A DNA stretch of 64,000 bases, taken from contig CAZDXB010000007.1 in the NCBI GenBank assembly GCA_964509335.1, positions 62,001 through 126,000 on the forward strand, given 5' to 3'. The notes beneath the pieces were generated by a model. It saw nothing but the letters and a program-made list of their open reading frames with translations. It searched no databases and was not told the DNA's origin. Positions 17,024-25,034 of this stretch are shown piece by piece. This stretch comes from CAZDXB01 sp964509335 (GTDB lineage: Bacteria > Bacteroidota > Ignavibacteria > Kapaibacteriales > UBA2268). Position 1 is the first letter of the stretch, and each line of letters starts with the position of its first letter. Position numbers and translations under genes: made by a program.

Positions 17024-17087
17024 AGGGATAGAGATAGAAGACTTGTTCTGCCGTTCTATCTACGGCTAATCAGAGTTTAAGGTGACA

Positions 17088-17173
17088 GGCGCTAACGATA
17101 GGCGGATAACCGACACGCTTTAGCGGTCGGATATCCTTTTTCGGCGATATCGAGCGATGGCAAATAGTTAAAG
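17088..17173 (+). repeat. 86-bp cassette-head repeat, copy 1
   Basis: It begins GGCGCTAACGATAGGCGG and ends GGCAAATAGTTAAAG. A same-length copy lies at 21219-21304. Both contain a hairpin (CCGAC..CGC/GCG.GTCGG). It marks the 5' end of the first of two tandem cassettes. Confidence 0.75.
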
Positions 17174-17201
17174 AGACTGTCTCGAAAGCAATAAATTCAT
17201 A

Positions 17202-17427
17202 CACGGGGGGCAAGCCCCGTGTGCTTCCAAAGTAAATCAGCGTAAAGCGATGGAATATAAACTTATCAGTCAATATTGAAAGGACGCATCGGGGCTAGCC
17301 CCGATGTAATATTTAAGTTTTTTAGGCAGTCGCTTCAGTTGTCGGCTTTCGTCAAGCGGCTTCTTAGCGTTAGCGGAAAGCTAAAGCTTTCCGTTTCCTT
17401 GGATTGCGAAGACGGGGGCGTCTTCGC
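17202..17427. repeat. cluster of four distinct strong hairpins
   Basis: Within 226 bp there are CACGGGG/CCCCGTG (17202-17221), the perfect palindrome CATCGGGGCTAGCCCCGATG (17287-17306), CGGAAAGC/GCTTTCCG with a TAAA loop (17374-17393), and GCGAAGACG/CGTCTTCGC with a GGGG loop (17406-17427). They differ in sequence, so this is a collection of extragenic hairpins rather than one array. Nothing here looks coding. The second cassette has operator-like palindromes at the equivalent place instead. Confidence 0.6.
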
Positions 17428-17456
17428 TACTCTGTTTTGAAAAAATAAAAATAATA

Positions 17457-17488
17457 TTTGGATTGTATAAATTTTGTTTTTATATTTG
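17457..17488 (+). promoter_or_regulatory. Bacteroidota-type promoter of cassette 1
   Basis: TTTG (17457-17460), a 20-bp spacer and TATATTTG (17481-17488) match the TTTG-N19/20-TAnnTTTG pattern exactly. The same promoter is conserved at 21462-21493. Transcription should start a few bases beyond, giving a leader of about 255 nt before the first full gene. Confidence 0.7.
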
Positions 17489-17489
17489 T

Positions 17490-17750
17490 ATTGGAATGTT
17501 ATAAGTTCATATATATATATGATTTACAAAAACAAATAGAGGAGGCGTAAATTTGCCGGACATAATAGTTATAGAATGCCAAAGATTAAAACTGCCAAAA
17601 TAAAGGACCGGCGAGAGTAAGCCGCGTCGCCGGTCCAATTATTGCGTCAACGCGCGTTCCCGAGTTTAAGATGTTATATTCGCGTTATAACTGCGGCTCG
17701 GGAACGCCGCCTATAATAACAATTACAAATTTAATAAAAAGGAAAGAGTT
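17490..17750 (+). promoter_or_regulatory. structured 5' leader RNA of cassette 1
   Basis: The leader holds a 16-codon ORF (17553-17603). Hairpin 1 (17605-17636) has perfect 10-bp arms GGACCGGCGA/TCGCCGGTCC. Hairpin 2 (17654-17707) has 11-bp arms GCGTTCCCGAG/CTCGGGAACGC enclosing a nested GTTATA/TATAAC stem. No T run follows either hairpin, so simple termination is unlikely. The block 17444-17768 recurs at 21449-21773 with about 14 substitutions and no gaps; both hairpin stems are unchanged while six differences fall in the small ORF. It resembles no riboswitch class I recognise. Confidence 0.7.
17553..17603 (+). CDS. conserved 16-aa leader ORF, copy 1
   Basis: TTG start with a perfect GGAGG seven bases upstream; the product is MPDIIVIECQRLKLPK. 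The copy at 21558-21608 gives MPNIIVLEGRRLKLPK, in frame, same length. The stop falls 1 nt before hairpin 1, as expected for a peptide that couples translation to leader folding. Against this, most differences between the copies are amino-acid changing, so the ORF may matter only as a translated stretch, or not at all. Confidence 0.45.
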   Translation: MPDIIVIECQRLKLPK

Positions 17751-18338
17751 ATGAAAAAGATAATTTTGTTAATAATAGGTTTAATGTTTTTATCGTTTGT
17801 AATTTTGAAATCGCAACCAGCTTGCGAGCCTTGTTCATCTCAAACTACTTGGGCAAATGCACCTGTTAGTGTTTTACACGTTGTAATATCTGGTTCGGGA
17901 TGCGAATTTGACGTTGAATACCAAACAATATTCTGCCTGACAGATGGAACTTGTAATTTTAGAATATTAAAACTCTACAATATTTTGGAGGCTTGCGACG
18001 GTTATGGTCCATTGGAATTACTAGAACAAGCGGCGCTGCAAATTATAAAAAACGATGGTATGTTCAAACAATGCTGGCCATCTGGCTCTGGAGATTGTGT
18101 AGAACAAACTAGAGAGTGGTCCGCGGCTTGCTGGAAGTGGAAAGGAAACGTTGGTCCAGGACCGGGAACTACAGCTACGCTTAAGCCTTGCGAAACAGAG
18201 TCCTGTTGCGAATCCTATTATATGATTTGTAATGAAGGAGGAGCAATTATTGTTTATAAAACATATACAGAGGCAACTCATCCTTGCGTGAATCCCGGTC
18301 CTGAGTGCTTTATAAGATGTGATTCTGGAGAAAAATAA
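17751..18338 (+). CDS. secreted Cys-rich protein of cassette 1
   Basis: A 195-residue protein with a signal peptide (MKKIILLIIGLMFLSFVIL) and about 16 Cys in the mature part, an even number suited to disulfides. The SD AAGGAAAG precedes the ATG. It has no T9SS sorting domain. Its counterpart at 21756 has the same size, the same promoter and leader, and about 14 Cys, but little other identity; a C-x-F-x(3)-Y pattern near residues 50-57 and a Cys-rich C-terminus are shared. No known family is recognised. It lies 10 bp before a small T9SS protein and is probably cotranscribed with it. Role unknown; likely extracellular. Confidence 0.7.
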   Translation: MKKIILLIIGLMFLSFVILKSQPACEPCSSQTTWANAPVSVLHVVISGSGCEFDVEYQTIFCLTDGTCNFRILKLYNILEACDGYGPLELLEQAALQIIKNDGMFKQCWPSGSGDCVEQTREWSAACWKWKGNVGPGPGTTATLKPCETESCCESYYMICNEGGAIIVYKTYTEATHPCVNPGPECFIRCDSGEK

Positions 18339-18348
18339 GGAGTAAAAT

Positions 18349-18873
18349 ATGAAAAAAATAATGTATATAATCGTGATGGCGTTAATGTTAACGATTATTT
18401 CGTCGGAGCAAAAATTAGACGCCAAAACAATATCGTTTGACGAAATTAAATACAAAACGTTTATTTATTATAACTTAGAAGATAATTATGTTAAAAGATT
18501 TTACGAAGGATATTCTCTTAAAGAATACTTGCCGGTTAAAAAAGTAAAAGAGATAAAAAATAATCTGGAAACAATAAGGAATGATAGCCAAGCTAAAATA
18601 GAAAATTTCGATTGTTTCAACGTCGATATAAGAATTTATCCGAATCCCGCTAGTAGTTATTTTAACGTTTCGCTAAATTCTGACGACGATATTAAGGAAG
18701 TGAAGATAGAGATAATAGACAAATTGGGAAGAACTATTCGCGTTTACAATCGCGAAGGATTGAAAGGAAAAAATAAAGTTAGAATAGATTTAAGCGGCGT
18801 TGAGAAAGGTAGCTACATAGTTAGAGCGGCAATAGGCTCGGCGATGAAAACGGCAAAATTAATCGTTTATTAG
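18349..18873 (+). CDS. small T9SS-sorted protein
   Basis: A 174-residue protein with a signal peptide (MKKIMYIIVMALMLTIISS), a short charged central part of about 75 residues, and a complete T9SS type A sorting domain (IRIYPNPASSYFNVSL, then IIDKLGRTIR, ending KTAKLIVY). It should cross the outer membrane by T9SS and be attached or released by PorU, encoded at 31.4-35.4 kb. The functional region is very small for a T9SS cargo, which usually exceeds 300 residues. It is present only in cassette 1. The gene is followed by a hairpin at 18886-18909. Confidence 0.8.
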   Translation: MKKIMYIIVMALMLTIISSEQKLDAKTISFDEIKYKTFIYYNLEDNYVKRFYEGYSLKEYLPVKKVKEIKNNLETIRNDSQAKIENFDCFNVDIRIYPNPASSYFNVSLNSDDDIKEVKIEIIDKLGRTIRVYNREGLKGKNKVRIDLSGVEKGSYIVRAAIGSAMKTAKLIVY

Positions 18874-18885
18874 AGAAGGATAAAA

Positions 18886-18909
18886 GGGGAGGGAATAAAT
18901 TCTCTCCCC
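18886..18909 (+). terminator. hairpin terminator-like element after the small T9SS gene
   Basis: GGGGAGGGAAT pairs with ATTCTCTCCCC (one mismatch). The downstream sequence CGAATTTTC has only a short T run, so termination may be partial, leaving the next gene under read-through or its own promoter. Confidence 0.5.
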
Positions 18910-18943
18910 TCGAATTTTCAATAAAAATCGGAGGCTTAATAAA

Positions 18944-21100
18944 ATGAAACGAAATATAATGTTATCAATATTAATATTTACCGCTTCTTTCGCCGTTTGT
19001 TTTTCCCAGTTAGTTCCAAAATGGGAAATTGGCGCAGCGTCATTTACTCATAATGAATACAGATACGACGGATACCAATTTAATAAAATAGCGGGAACGA
19101 GTGAAAACGATATTATCGTTTTAGGTCAAAGTTACAATGCTGAAAATGGTTATTTTCCTGCAATTTGGCGTTTTAAAAATAAAGCCGACGAAAGAGAAAT
19201 ATTATATACAGACACAACTAAACAAGATAAAGGCCCCGATATCGCTACTCACGAGTTTAGGTCAATCGCGAAACCCGCACATAACTACATAATCGCCGTC
19301 GGGGATTCTAACAAATATCAAGGAGAGTTTAAAGTCGAAGGAAAATTCGGCGAAGCTTGGCAAGAGTTTTATTTTAGAACTGGTTTTATGTTAATCTCAA
19401 CCGACGGCGGCGAAAGTTGGAATAAAACAACGCTCGATTCTAACACCAAGTTAAACGAGGTAAGAATGCTCGATAACGACTATGGGGTAATACTCGAGGA
19501 AGGTTGGGAGAATTATTACAACCAAAGAGAATTAATAAATAACGACACTTTGCTAATAACTAAAGACGGATGGAAAACATACGAACAAATAAAACTTCCA
19601 GAAACAATAGAATATCCGGACGATATTTTCATTTTATCAAAGGATACGTTGGCTATTTTATGCTGGGACGCGGACACAAAACGAACGTTTATTATTTTTT
19701 CCTACGACGGCGGCAAAAATTGGGAAGACGAATTTTACTTCGACGAAACCGTTCGTATTCAGGATATTGAATTTATAGGAAACAAAGCTTACGCCGTTGG
19801 ATGGTACGAACCGAGTTTATTGTCCGACACCGTTACTAATCCTTATGTTGATATTTCCGTTCAATTTCCTTATATCGCTTATAGCGAAAATCGCGGACGT
19901 TCTTGGAGAAAACTCGAAAGCTTTCCAGTAGAAATTAACGATATAATTAAAGATTACGGACATAGGTTATACAGCGTTGATTTTTGCGACAGTATAAACG
20001 GTATCGTAAGCGGATTTAGCGACAGTGCGAATCCTTACGTTTTTAAAACGACCGACGGCGGCGAAAGTTGGGAACGAGAATATTTGCCCTTTAGTTATCA
20101 CAATCAAGCTTTGCTTATGAATATATATTTTCCGAGAAAAAATTACGCTCTAGTTTTTAATCAATCCAGATATGTTTACAAATATGAAGGCGATAAACTT
20201 TTGGCTATGCCGAAATTTTATAAATTTAGCAACGTTCCAATAGAGAATTTGAAATTGAGATGGGCGTCGATAGAAGGGGCTAAAAATTATAGAATAAAAA
20301 TTGACAGCACGAGAAAATGGTTTAGCGAATCTACCGGAATTAAAACCTATCCCGAGCCGGATTTCGAAAGTCCAATTATCGATACTACAATAGCAGATAC
20401 GTCTGTACTATTTGAGAAACTTATGTACGAATCGCGCATAGTCGCTTTTGTGAAAGCTATCGGCGAGTCGAGAGAAAGTTACTGGCGTCGCTATATATTT
20501 GTAACTAATACTAGAGAAAATTATTTATATCAACCGAAGTTTGTATTTCCTAAATCTGTTACGATTATACGTGAATCGAGAGCGGAATTTAAATGGCGCG
20601 CTGTTAAGCCCGCAACCAAATATTACTTGACCATAGAAAATAAAGCTAACAGAGAAGTAATATTCAGGGATACGTTATCAGCCGTAGATACTAGCGTCGT
20701 AGTAATCGGTTTCGAGCCGAACACGGGTTATATGGCGCGTTTAGAAGCGACGAGAGGAAATGAATCATCCGGGGACTTAGCTTTTTTTATAACGGCGACG
20801 GAGTTGCCTGTTAGAGAGCGCAAAGAATACGAACCGATAACGAGTTTACGTATTTACCCTAACCCGACTTATTCTAGTATTAATCTTTCCGTGAATTTAA
20901 AAAGCCGAAGCAAAATTGAAATAGATTTGATAAATAGTTGGGGTTCAAAAATTGACAGGATATTTGGCGGTTATCAAACTGACGGTTGTCATACTTTCCG
21001 CCATGCGCCGGAACCGGATTTGCCATCGGGAACGTATTGGATACGAGCGACTATTGACGGAGAGAAGCAAGTAGCAAAGCCGGTTGTGATATTAAAATAG
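18944..21100 (+). CDS. T9SS-sorted surface protein with Asp-box-like repeats
   Basis: A 718-residue secreted protein with a signal peptide (MKRNIMLSILIFTASFAVCFS). At least five S/T-x-D-G-G-x-S/T-W motifs (ISTDGGESWNK, FSYDGGKNWED, KTTDGGESWER) suggest an Asp-box/BNR or YCF48-like beta-propeller across about 30-420. A fibronectin-III-like stretch follows (about 420-620), then a T9SS sorting domain (LRIYPNPTYSSINLSV, ending KPVVILK). No sialidase catalytic residues are identifiable, so it is more likely a binding or adhesin-like surface protein than an enzyme. It is last gene of cassette 1; a 70-bp repeat begins 20 bp after the stop. Confidence 0.82.
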   Translation: MKRNIMLSILIFTASFAVCFSQLVPKWEIGAASFTHNEYRYDGYQFNKIAGTSENDIIVLGQSYNAENGYFPAIWRFKNKADEREILYTDTTKQDKGPDIATHEFRSIAKPAHNYIIAVGDSNKYQGEFKVEGKFGEAWQEFYFRTGFMLISTDGGESWNKTTLDSNTKLNEVRMLDNDYGVILEEGWENYYNQRELINNDTLLITKDGWKTYEQIKLPETIEYPDDIFILSKDTLAILCWDADTKRTFIIFSYDGGKNWEDEFYFDETVRIQDIEFIGNKAYAVGWYEPSLLSDTVTNPYVDISVQFPYIAYSENRGRSWRKLESFPVEINDIIKDYGHRLYSVDFCDSINGIVSGFSDSANPYVFKTTDGGESWEREYLPFSYHNQALLMNIYFPRKNYALVFNQSRYVYKYEGDKLLAMPKFYKFSNVPIENLKLRWASIEGAKNYRIKIDSTRKWFSESTGIKTYPEPDFESPIIDTTIADTSVLFEKLMYESRIVAFVKAIGESRESYWRRYIFVTNTRENYLYQPKFVFPKSVTIIRESRAEFKWRAVKPATKYYLTIENKANREVIFRDTLSAVDTSVVVIGFEPNTGYMARLEATRGNESSGDLAFFITATELPVRERKEYEPITSLRIYPNPTYSSINLSVNLKSRSKIEIDLINSWGSKIDRIFGGYQTDGCHTFRHAPEPDLPSGTYWIRATIDGEKQVAKPVVILK

Positions 21101-21120
21101 CTTCGAATATCATTAAACTC

Positions 21121-21193
21121 TTCCGTCCGCTCCAGCGGCGGAACGCATATTGAGACGCTCCGCGTCGTTTTTTCTTTGCCGCGCAGAGCGCGG
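21121..21193 (+). repeat. about 70-bp cassette-tail repeat, copy 1
   Basis: It runs from TTCCGTCCGCTCCAGCGGCGG through GACGCTCCGCGTCG, a T6 run and a CCGCGCAGAGCGCGG hairpin. A near-identical copy follows the last gene of cassette 2 at the same distance (24855-24930), so it may act as a shared 3' end. Diverged copies are at 131-180 and 26774-26823. Confidence 0.7.
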
Positions 21194-21218
21194 GTTATTT
21201 TGGAATGAGGGGGAAGAG

Positions 21219-21304
21219 GGCGCTAACGATAGGCGGTAAACCGACACGCCTTAGCGGTCGGCAATCGTATCGCGGCAATATTGAGCGCTGGCAAATAGTT
21301 AAAG
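21219..21304 (+). repeat. 86-bp cassette-head repeat, copy 2
   Basis: Same length as 17088-17173 and similar throughout, with most differences in the middle. It begins 25 bp after the tail repeat of cassette 1, so the two cassettes abut. Confidence 0.75.
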
Positions 21305-21391
21305 CTATCGGTTGCCGAAAGATTACTTTGAAATATCGCATAGTTTTTGTGCGTATAAACCAATATAATATAAAATATTTATAGAATATCT

Positions 21392-21440
21392 ATGTTCACA
21401 TGTGAACATTTTCAGCCCGCTATGTTCATATGTGAACATA
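21392..21440. promoter_or_regulatory. paired operator-like palindromes, cassette 2 only
   Basis: A perfect 18-bp palindrome ATGTTCACATGTGAACAT (21392-21409) and a near-palindrome TATGTTCATATGTGAACATA (21421-21440) have centres 30 bp apart, about three helical turns. The second ends 21 bp before the TTTG element, a position suited to an activator. Cassette 1 has no such sites, so the two cassettes may be regulated differently. Confidence 0.55.
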
Positions 21441-21461
21441 GCTTAAATAATAAAAATAATA

Positions 21462-21493
21462 TTTGGATTGTATAAATATTGTTTTTATATTTG
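21462..21493 (+). promoter_or_regulatory. Bacteroidota-type promoter of cassette 2
   Basis: TTTG (21462-21465), a 20-bp spacer and TATATTTG (21486-21493). It is identical in both elements and in spacing to the cassette 1 promoter. Confidence 0.7.
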
Positions 21494-21494
21494 T

Positions 21495-21755
21495 ATCGGA
21501 ATGTTATAAGTCCATATATATATATGATTTACAAAAATAAATAGAGGAGGCGTAAATTTGCCGAACATAATAGTTTTAGAAGGGCGAAGATTAAAACTGC
21601 CTAAATAAAGGACCGGCGAGAGTAAGCCGCGTCGCCGGTCCAATTATTGCGTCAAAGCGCGTTCCCGAGTTAAAGATGTTATATTCGCGTTATAACTGCG
21701 GCTCGGGAACGCCTCCTATAATAACAATTGCAAATTTAATAAAAAGGAAAGAGTT
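21495..21755 (+). promoter_or_regulatory. structured 5' leader RNA of cassette 2
   Basis: The counterpart of 17490-17750 at a constant offset of 4005 bp, with no insertions or deletions. Hairpin 1 (21610-21641) and the 11-bp outer and nested inner stems of hairpin 2 (21659-21712) are unchanged. The similarity ends a few codons into the downstream gene, after which the coding sequences are unrelated at nucleotide level. Confidence 0.7.
21558..21608 (+). CDS. conserved 16-aa leader ORF, copy 2
   Basis: TTG start with GGAGG seven bases upstream; the product is MPNIIVLEGRRLKLPK. It differs from copy 1 at six nucleotides and five residues, but length, frame and the basic RLKLPK end are kept. Confidence 0.45.
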   Translation: MPNIIVLEGRRLKLPK

Positions 21756-22331
21756 ATGAAAAAGATAATTTTAATATCGATAACAATAGTCTTATTAGGA
21801 TTAACTTTTAGCGCTAATAAGCTTAACGCACAGTGCGATTGCCCTCAAGACATACCGCCAACGAATATACCTTGGACTGTGGAAGGTCCCCATTATATCT
21901 TCATATACGACGACGAAGGTGACCATTGCGTTTTTGAGGCATATTATTGCTGGCGTAAAATTCTAGATTATTATCCGTCGCCGGAAATTCAAGTTGTTGT
22001 TTGTAAATATAGTCCTACGGAAGATTGCAACGAGAATTTTAATCTTTCGGTTTGGGAAATATATAAAAAATTGGGAATAAAAATAATTGAATTAAATCCA
22101 GATAATTTAGATTGGCCCGCTCCACCTTGTCCATATGGTTATCCATATTACTCAGTAGTAACTTTCGGTTGCTATGATGTATATGACGAAACCCCGTGCG
22201 GCGGTTTAGTGTATTGTAAATACTTATTTGAAGTTTGTATGAGTGCGGGTCAAAGGATAACTAAGCCATTAGGAGCGACGACGGTTGGAGACGAATGTCC
22301 GGTCGGGTGCGATAACAAATGCGGCGATTAA
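21756..22331 (+). CDS. secreted Cys-rich protein of cassette 2
   Basis: A 191-residue protein with a signal peptide (MKKIILISITIVLLGLTFSA) and about 14 Cys in the mature part, beginning QCDCPQDIPP and ending CPVGCDNKCGD. It has the same promoter, leader and SD as the protein at 17751. Length, Cys richness and a C-x-F-x(3)-Y segment suggest the two are diverged family members, but overall identity is low. There is no sorting domain and no recognised family. The next gene, a large T9SS protein, starts 26 bp later, so they are probably coexpressed. Confidence 0.7.
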   Translation: MKKIILISITIVLLGLTFSANKLNAQCDCPQDIPPTNIPWTVEGPHYIFIYDDEGDHCVFEAYYCWRKILDYYPSPEIQVVVCKYSPTEDCNENFNLSVWEIYKKLGIKIIELNPDNLDWPAPPCPYGYPYYSVVTFGCYDVYDETPCGGLVYCKYLFEVCMSAGQRITKPLGATTVGDECPVGCDNKCGD

Positions 22332-22357
22332 TGATTGTAATAAAAAAGGAACTTGCT

Positions 22358-24835
22358 ATGTCGATTACAAAATATATTTTAACAACGATAACAATAACTA
22401 TAATCTTAGTTAATCCGTTGAAAGCCGAAAAGAAAATTGTTTGGCAAAATACAATATCGCGAATTTTGGATTGTCAAGTTATCGATTCGCAGAATTACGT
22501 GATAGTCGGCGACGACGGCAAGATAATCTCGACGAGCGACGGCGGTTTTACTTGGCGATGGTTAGAATGCGGTTTGAGAAATATATTTTACGGCGTAGAT
22601 TTCCTCGACAAGAATACGGGCGTCGTTGTCGGCGACGGCGGCGCCTTCACCGCCACTACCGACGGCGGCGAGACTTGGCGTACAGAAACTATAGATACGA
22701 CCGCGTTTTTTTCGGTCGAAATGAAGAGCAAAAACGCGATATTCGCAAGCGGAATGAATACTTGTATTTACAAATCGAGCGATTTCGGCGAGACTTGGAA
22801 AAAGGTTTTTAGCGGCGATAACGCCGTATTAGAAAACTATTTTTTCTTTAAAGACAGCATAAAAACAATAAAAGCCTATTCAAACAATAGCGATATTCAT
22901 TTTGTAAACGACTCTATCGGTTTTGCCGCGGGCGTCGGACCTTTCGTTTTAAAAACCGAGGACGGCGGGGAGAGCTGGCGCAAAGTTCTGCAAAAAGGAG
23001 ACAGCGCTCTATTTACGGATATCGACTTTTACGACGATAAACGCGGCGTAGCGGCGGGAGGCGATTTCGTATATAACGATTCGTTAAACTATGGGTATTT
23101 AAAAGCGAAGGCGTATTATACATTGGACGGAGGAGAAAACTGGATAGAAATGGATGCGCCGGGAGCGGGGCATTATATAGGCGCGAAGATGTTCGATAGC
23201 TCTTATATATATTTACTCGGCGGAACTCATTGGTCTCATATAACTAAAGATTTCGGTAACAGTTGGCGAAAAATTAAGTTTATCGATTACAAATACTTCA
23301 AAAACAATCTGGACACTGATAATTATAAAGATACGACCGCGGCTTGGGGATCTGATTATACGCCGACAGCTATGTCCTCCGATAACGAAGGGGTTATATT
23401 GTCTATCGACAAACAAGGAGTGATAATGAAATCGACCAATTTCGGCATAAATTATCAAACTTTAAAGAAGTTTGAAATGTATGAATTTATTGGACATTAT
23501 TTTAGACGCATTCACGGTTTTGCATCGCTTTCGGAAAACAAAGCGTTATTTTTTGGCGAGGAAAGCAAAGTTTATAGAACTTCCGACGGGGGAACAAGCT
23601 GGGACATTATTTTCCCTCGTTATGAAATAAAAAACTGGGATGATAAAGAATTTTGGAGTAGTATTTCATCGTCCAACGCTTCTTTTTATACTAGTTATTT
23701 ACCCGATAGCGCGAACGGTTTCATTGCAGGCAAACTCGACGGTTGGAAGCCGTCAAATACGATATTTACTTCCGACGGCGGCGAAACTTGGGATATCGTA
23801 AATAATTTGAAATCGAAGAGCCTTAGTTTTATATCAAGAGATACAGGATTCGCAATAGGTTACGATTCATTACTTTTAAAAACTGAAAATTTTGGGCTTA
23901 GTTGGGATACTCTGAGAATTTTTCATAGATCGGGCGATTATAATGAACGGCAACTTAACAATCGACCTCTACAAATAGTTTTTCCCGACTCAAGCGCCGG
24001 ATATCTAATCATTAATTCAGCTTATATAAAAACAAACGATACGATTACTTATCCTACGGGTTATAAAGGGATCTCTAAGCTTTATAGAACTACAGACCGC
24101 TGGCAAACTTTCGATTCAATTTTTTGCGAGGAAACTCGCTGGCCCTTCGATAAAATTCACTTTATGGATAAAAATACGGCGTATATTTTTAGCGGCGACC
24201 ATAAAACAATCTATAAAACGACCGACGGTTGCAAGACTTGGGATACGCGTATGCTTCCGGGAAATTACCATTTCGTAAACGACGTTCATTTTATAGACGA
24301 AAATTTCGGGGTCGCCGTGGGGCGGCAGGACACAATATTTACTACGCGAGACGGCGGAAAATCTTGGGAAATAAAAGTTCTGCCTTTTAATAGAAATTAT
24401 TTTGGCGATAAAAGGGGGGAGGATTTATATGATTTTATAGAAATAACCGAAGCAAAAAACGGTGATTTGTTTATTGTTGGCAAGGGCAGGGTTGTTAGAG
24501 GGTTAATAATAAACGACACGACGACGGTAGAGGGCCAAACGGAAGGCGGCAGGTATTGTCAGTTTTATTACATCACGATTATCCCAAATCCTGTTAAGGG
24601 AACAGCGAAAATAAATTTATATGGATTGACACAGGCTAAGGGGCATAAATTGAGCTTAAAAATATACGATATAAACGGAAATTTCGTTAAAGATATATCT
24701 AAGAAGGCGAACGCCAACAGCGATGGCAAAACCGCCGAGTTTGAAGTTAATTTGCACGGTTTGCCGAGCGGCATATATTTTATTCAATTGGAGAGCAACA
24801 GCCGGACTAGATCCCGGAAGTTTATAAAGTATTAA
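22358..24835 (+). CDS. large T9SS-sorted protein with about 13 Asp-box-like repeats
   Basis: 825 residues from an ATG at 22358, chosen because it has an SD (AAGGAAC) and puts a signal peptide (MSITKYILTTITITIILV) first; upstream in-frame starts overlap the previous gene. About 13 motifs of the type S/T-x-D-G-G-x-T/S-W (ISTSDGGFTW, TTDGGETW, KTEDGGESWRK, KTTDGCKTWDT) span about 30-700, consistent with one or two YCF48/BNR-like beta-propellers. A T9SS sorting domain closes the protein (ITIIPNPVKGTAKINL, ending SRKFIKY). No catalytic residues are evident, so a surface binding role is likely. It is the last gene of cassette 2. Confidence 0.82.
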   Translation: MSITKYILTTITITIILVNPLKAEKKIVWQNTISRILDCQVIDSQNYVIVGDDGKIISTSDGGFTWRWLECGLRNIFYGVDFLDKNTGVVVGDGGAFTATTDGGETWRTETIDTTAFFSVEMKSKNAIFASGMNTCIYKSSDFGETWKKVFSGDNAVLENYFFFKDSIKTIKAYSNNSDIHFVNDSIGFAAGVGPFVLKTEDGGESWRKVLQKGDSALFTDIDFYDDKRGVAAGGDFVYNDSLNYGYLKAKAYYTLDGGENWIEMDAPGAGHYIGAKMFDSSYIYLLGGTHWSHITKDFGNSWRKIKFIDYKYFKNNLDTDNYKDTTAAWGSDYTPTAMSSDNEGVILSIDKQGVIMKSTNFGINYQTLKKFEMYEFIGHYFRRIHGFASLSENKALFFGEESKVYRTSDGGTSWDIIFPRYEIKNWDDKEFWSSISSSNASFYTSYLPDSANGFIAGKLDGWKPSNTIFTSDGGETWDIVNNLKSKSLSFISRDTGFAIGYDSLLLKTENFGLSWDTLRIFHRSGDYNERQLNNRPLQIVFPDSSAGYLIINSAYIKTNDTITYPTGYKGISKLYRTTDRWQTFDSIFCEETRWPFDKIHFMDKNTAYIFSGDHKTIYKTTDGCKTWDTRMLPGNYHFVNDVHFIDENFGVAVGRQDTIFTTRDGGKSWEIKVLPFNRNYFGDKRGEDLYDFIEITEAKNGDLFIVGKGRVVRGLIINDTTTVEGQTEGGRYCQFYYITIIPNPVKGTAKINLYGLTQAKGHKLSLKIYDINGNFVKDISKKANANSDGKTAEFEVNLHGLPSGIYFIQLESNSRTRSRKFIKY

Positions 24836-24854
24836 GCGGAAACTAACTTTCAAC

Positions 24855-24930
24855 TCGTTCCGCCCGCTCCAGCGGCGGAACGCATACCCAGACGCTCCGC
24901 GTCGTTTTTTCTTTGCCGCGCAGAGCGCGG
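24855..24930 (+). repeat. about 70-bp cassette-tail repeat, copy 2
   Basis: It matches 21121-21193 almost base for base, including GACGCTCCGCGTCG, the T6 run and the GCGCAGAGCGCGG hairpin. It begins 19 bp after the stop of the last cassette 2 gene. Confidence 0.7.
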
Positions 24931-24967
24931 GGAATTTATGAGGCGAAACACTGATTCAGCTTACCCT

Positions 24968-24993
24968 CCTTCCAAAACTCCGATTTTGGAAGG
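24968..24993. repeat. palindrome CCTTCCAAAA...TTTTGGAAGG
   Basis: 10-bp arms, related in layout to the TTCCGAAATT palindrome family. It lies between cassette 2 and the convergent RqcH gene and may help terminate either transcript. Confidence 0.45.
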
Positions 24994-25034
24994 TTATTTA
25001 TATCAATTTGTCGCGGTGTCGTTTAATGACGCGC

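Noticed and set aside
17490..17750. Leader considered as tmRNA, 6S RNA, retron or diversity-generating element RNA
   Set aside because: No tRNA-like ends, no reverse transcriptase and no template/variable repeat nearby; the duplicated block is an upstream leader with a promoter.
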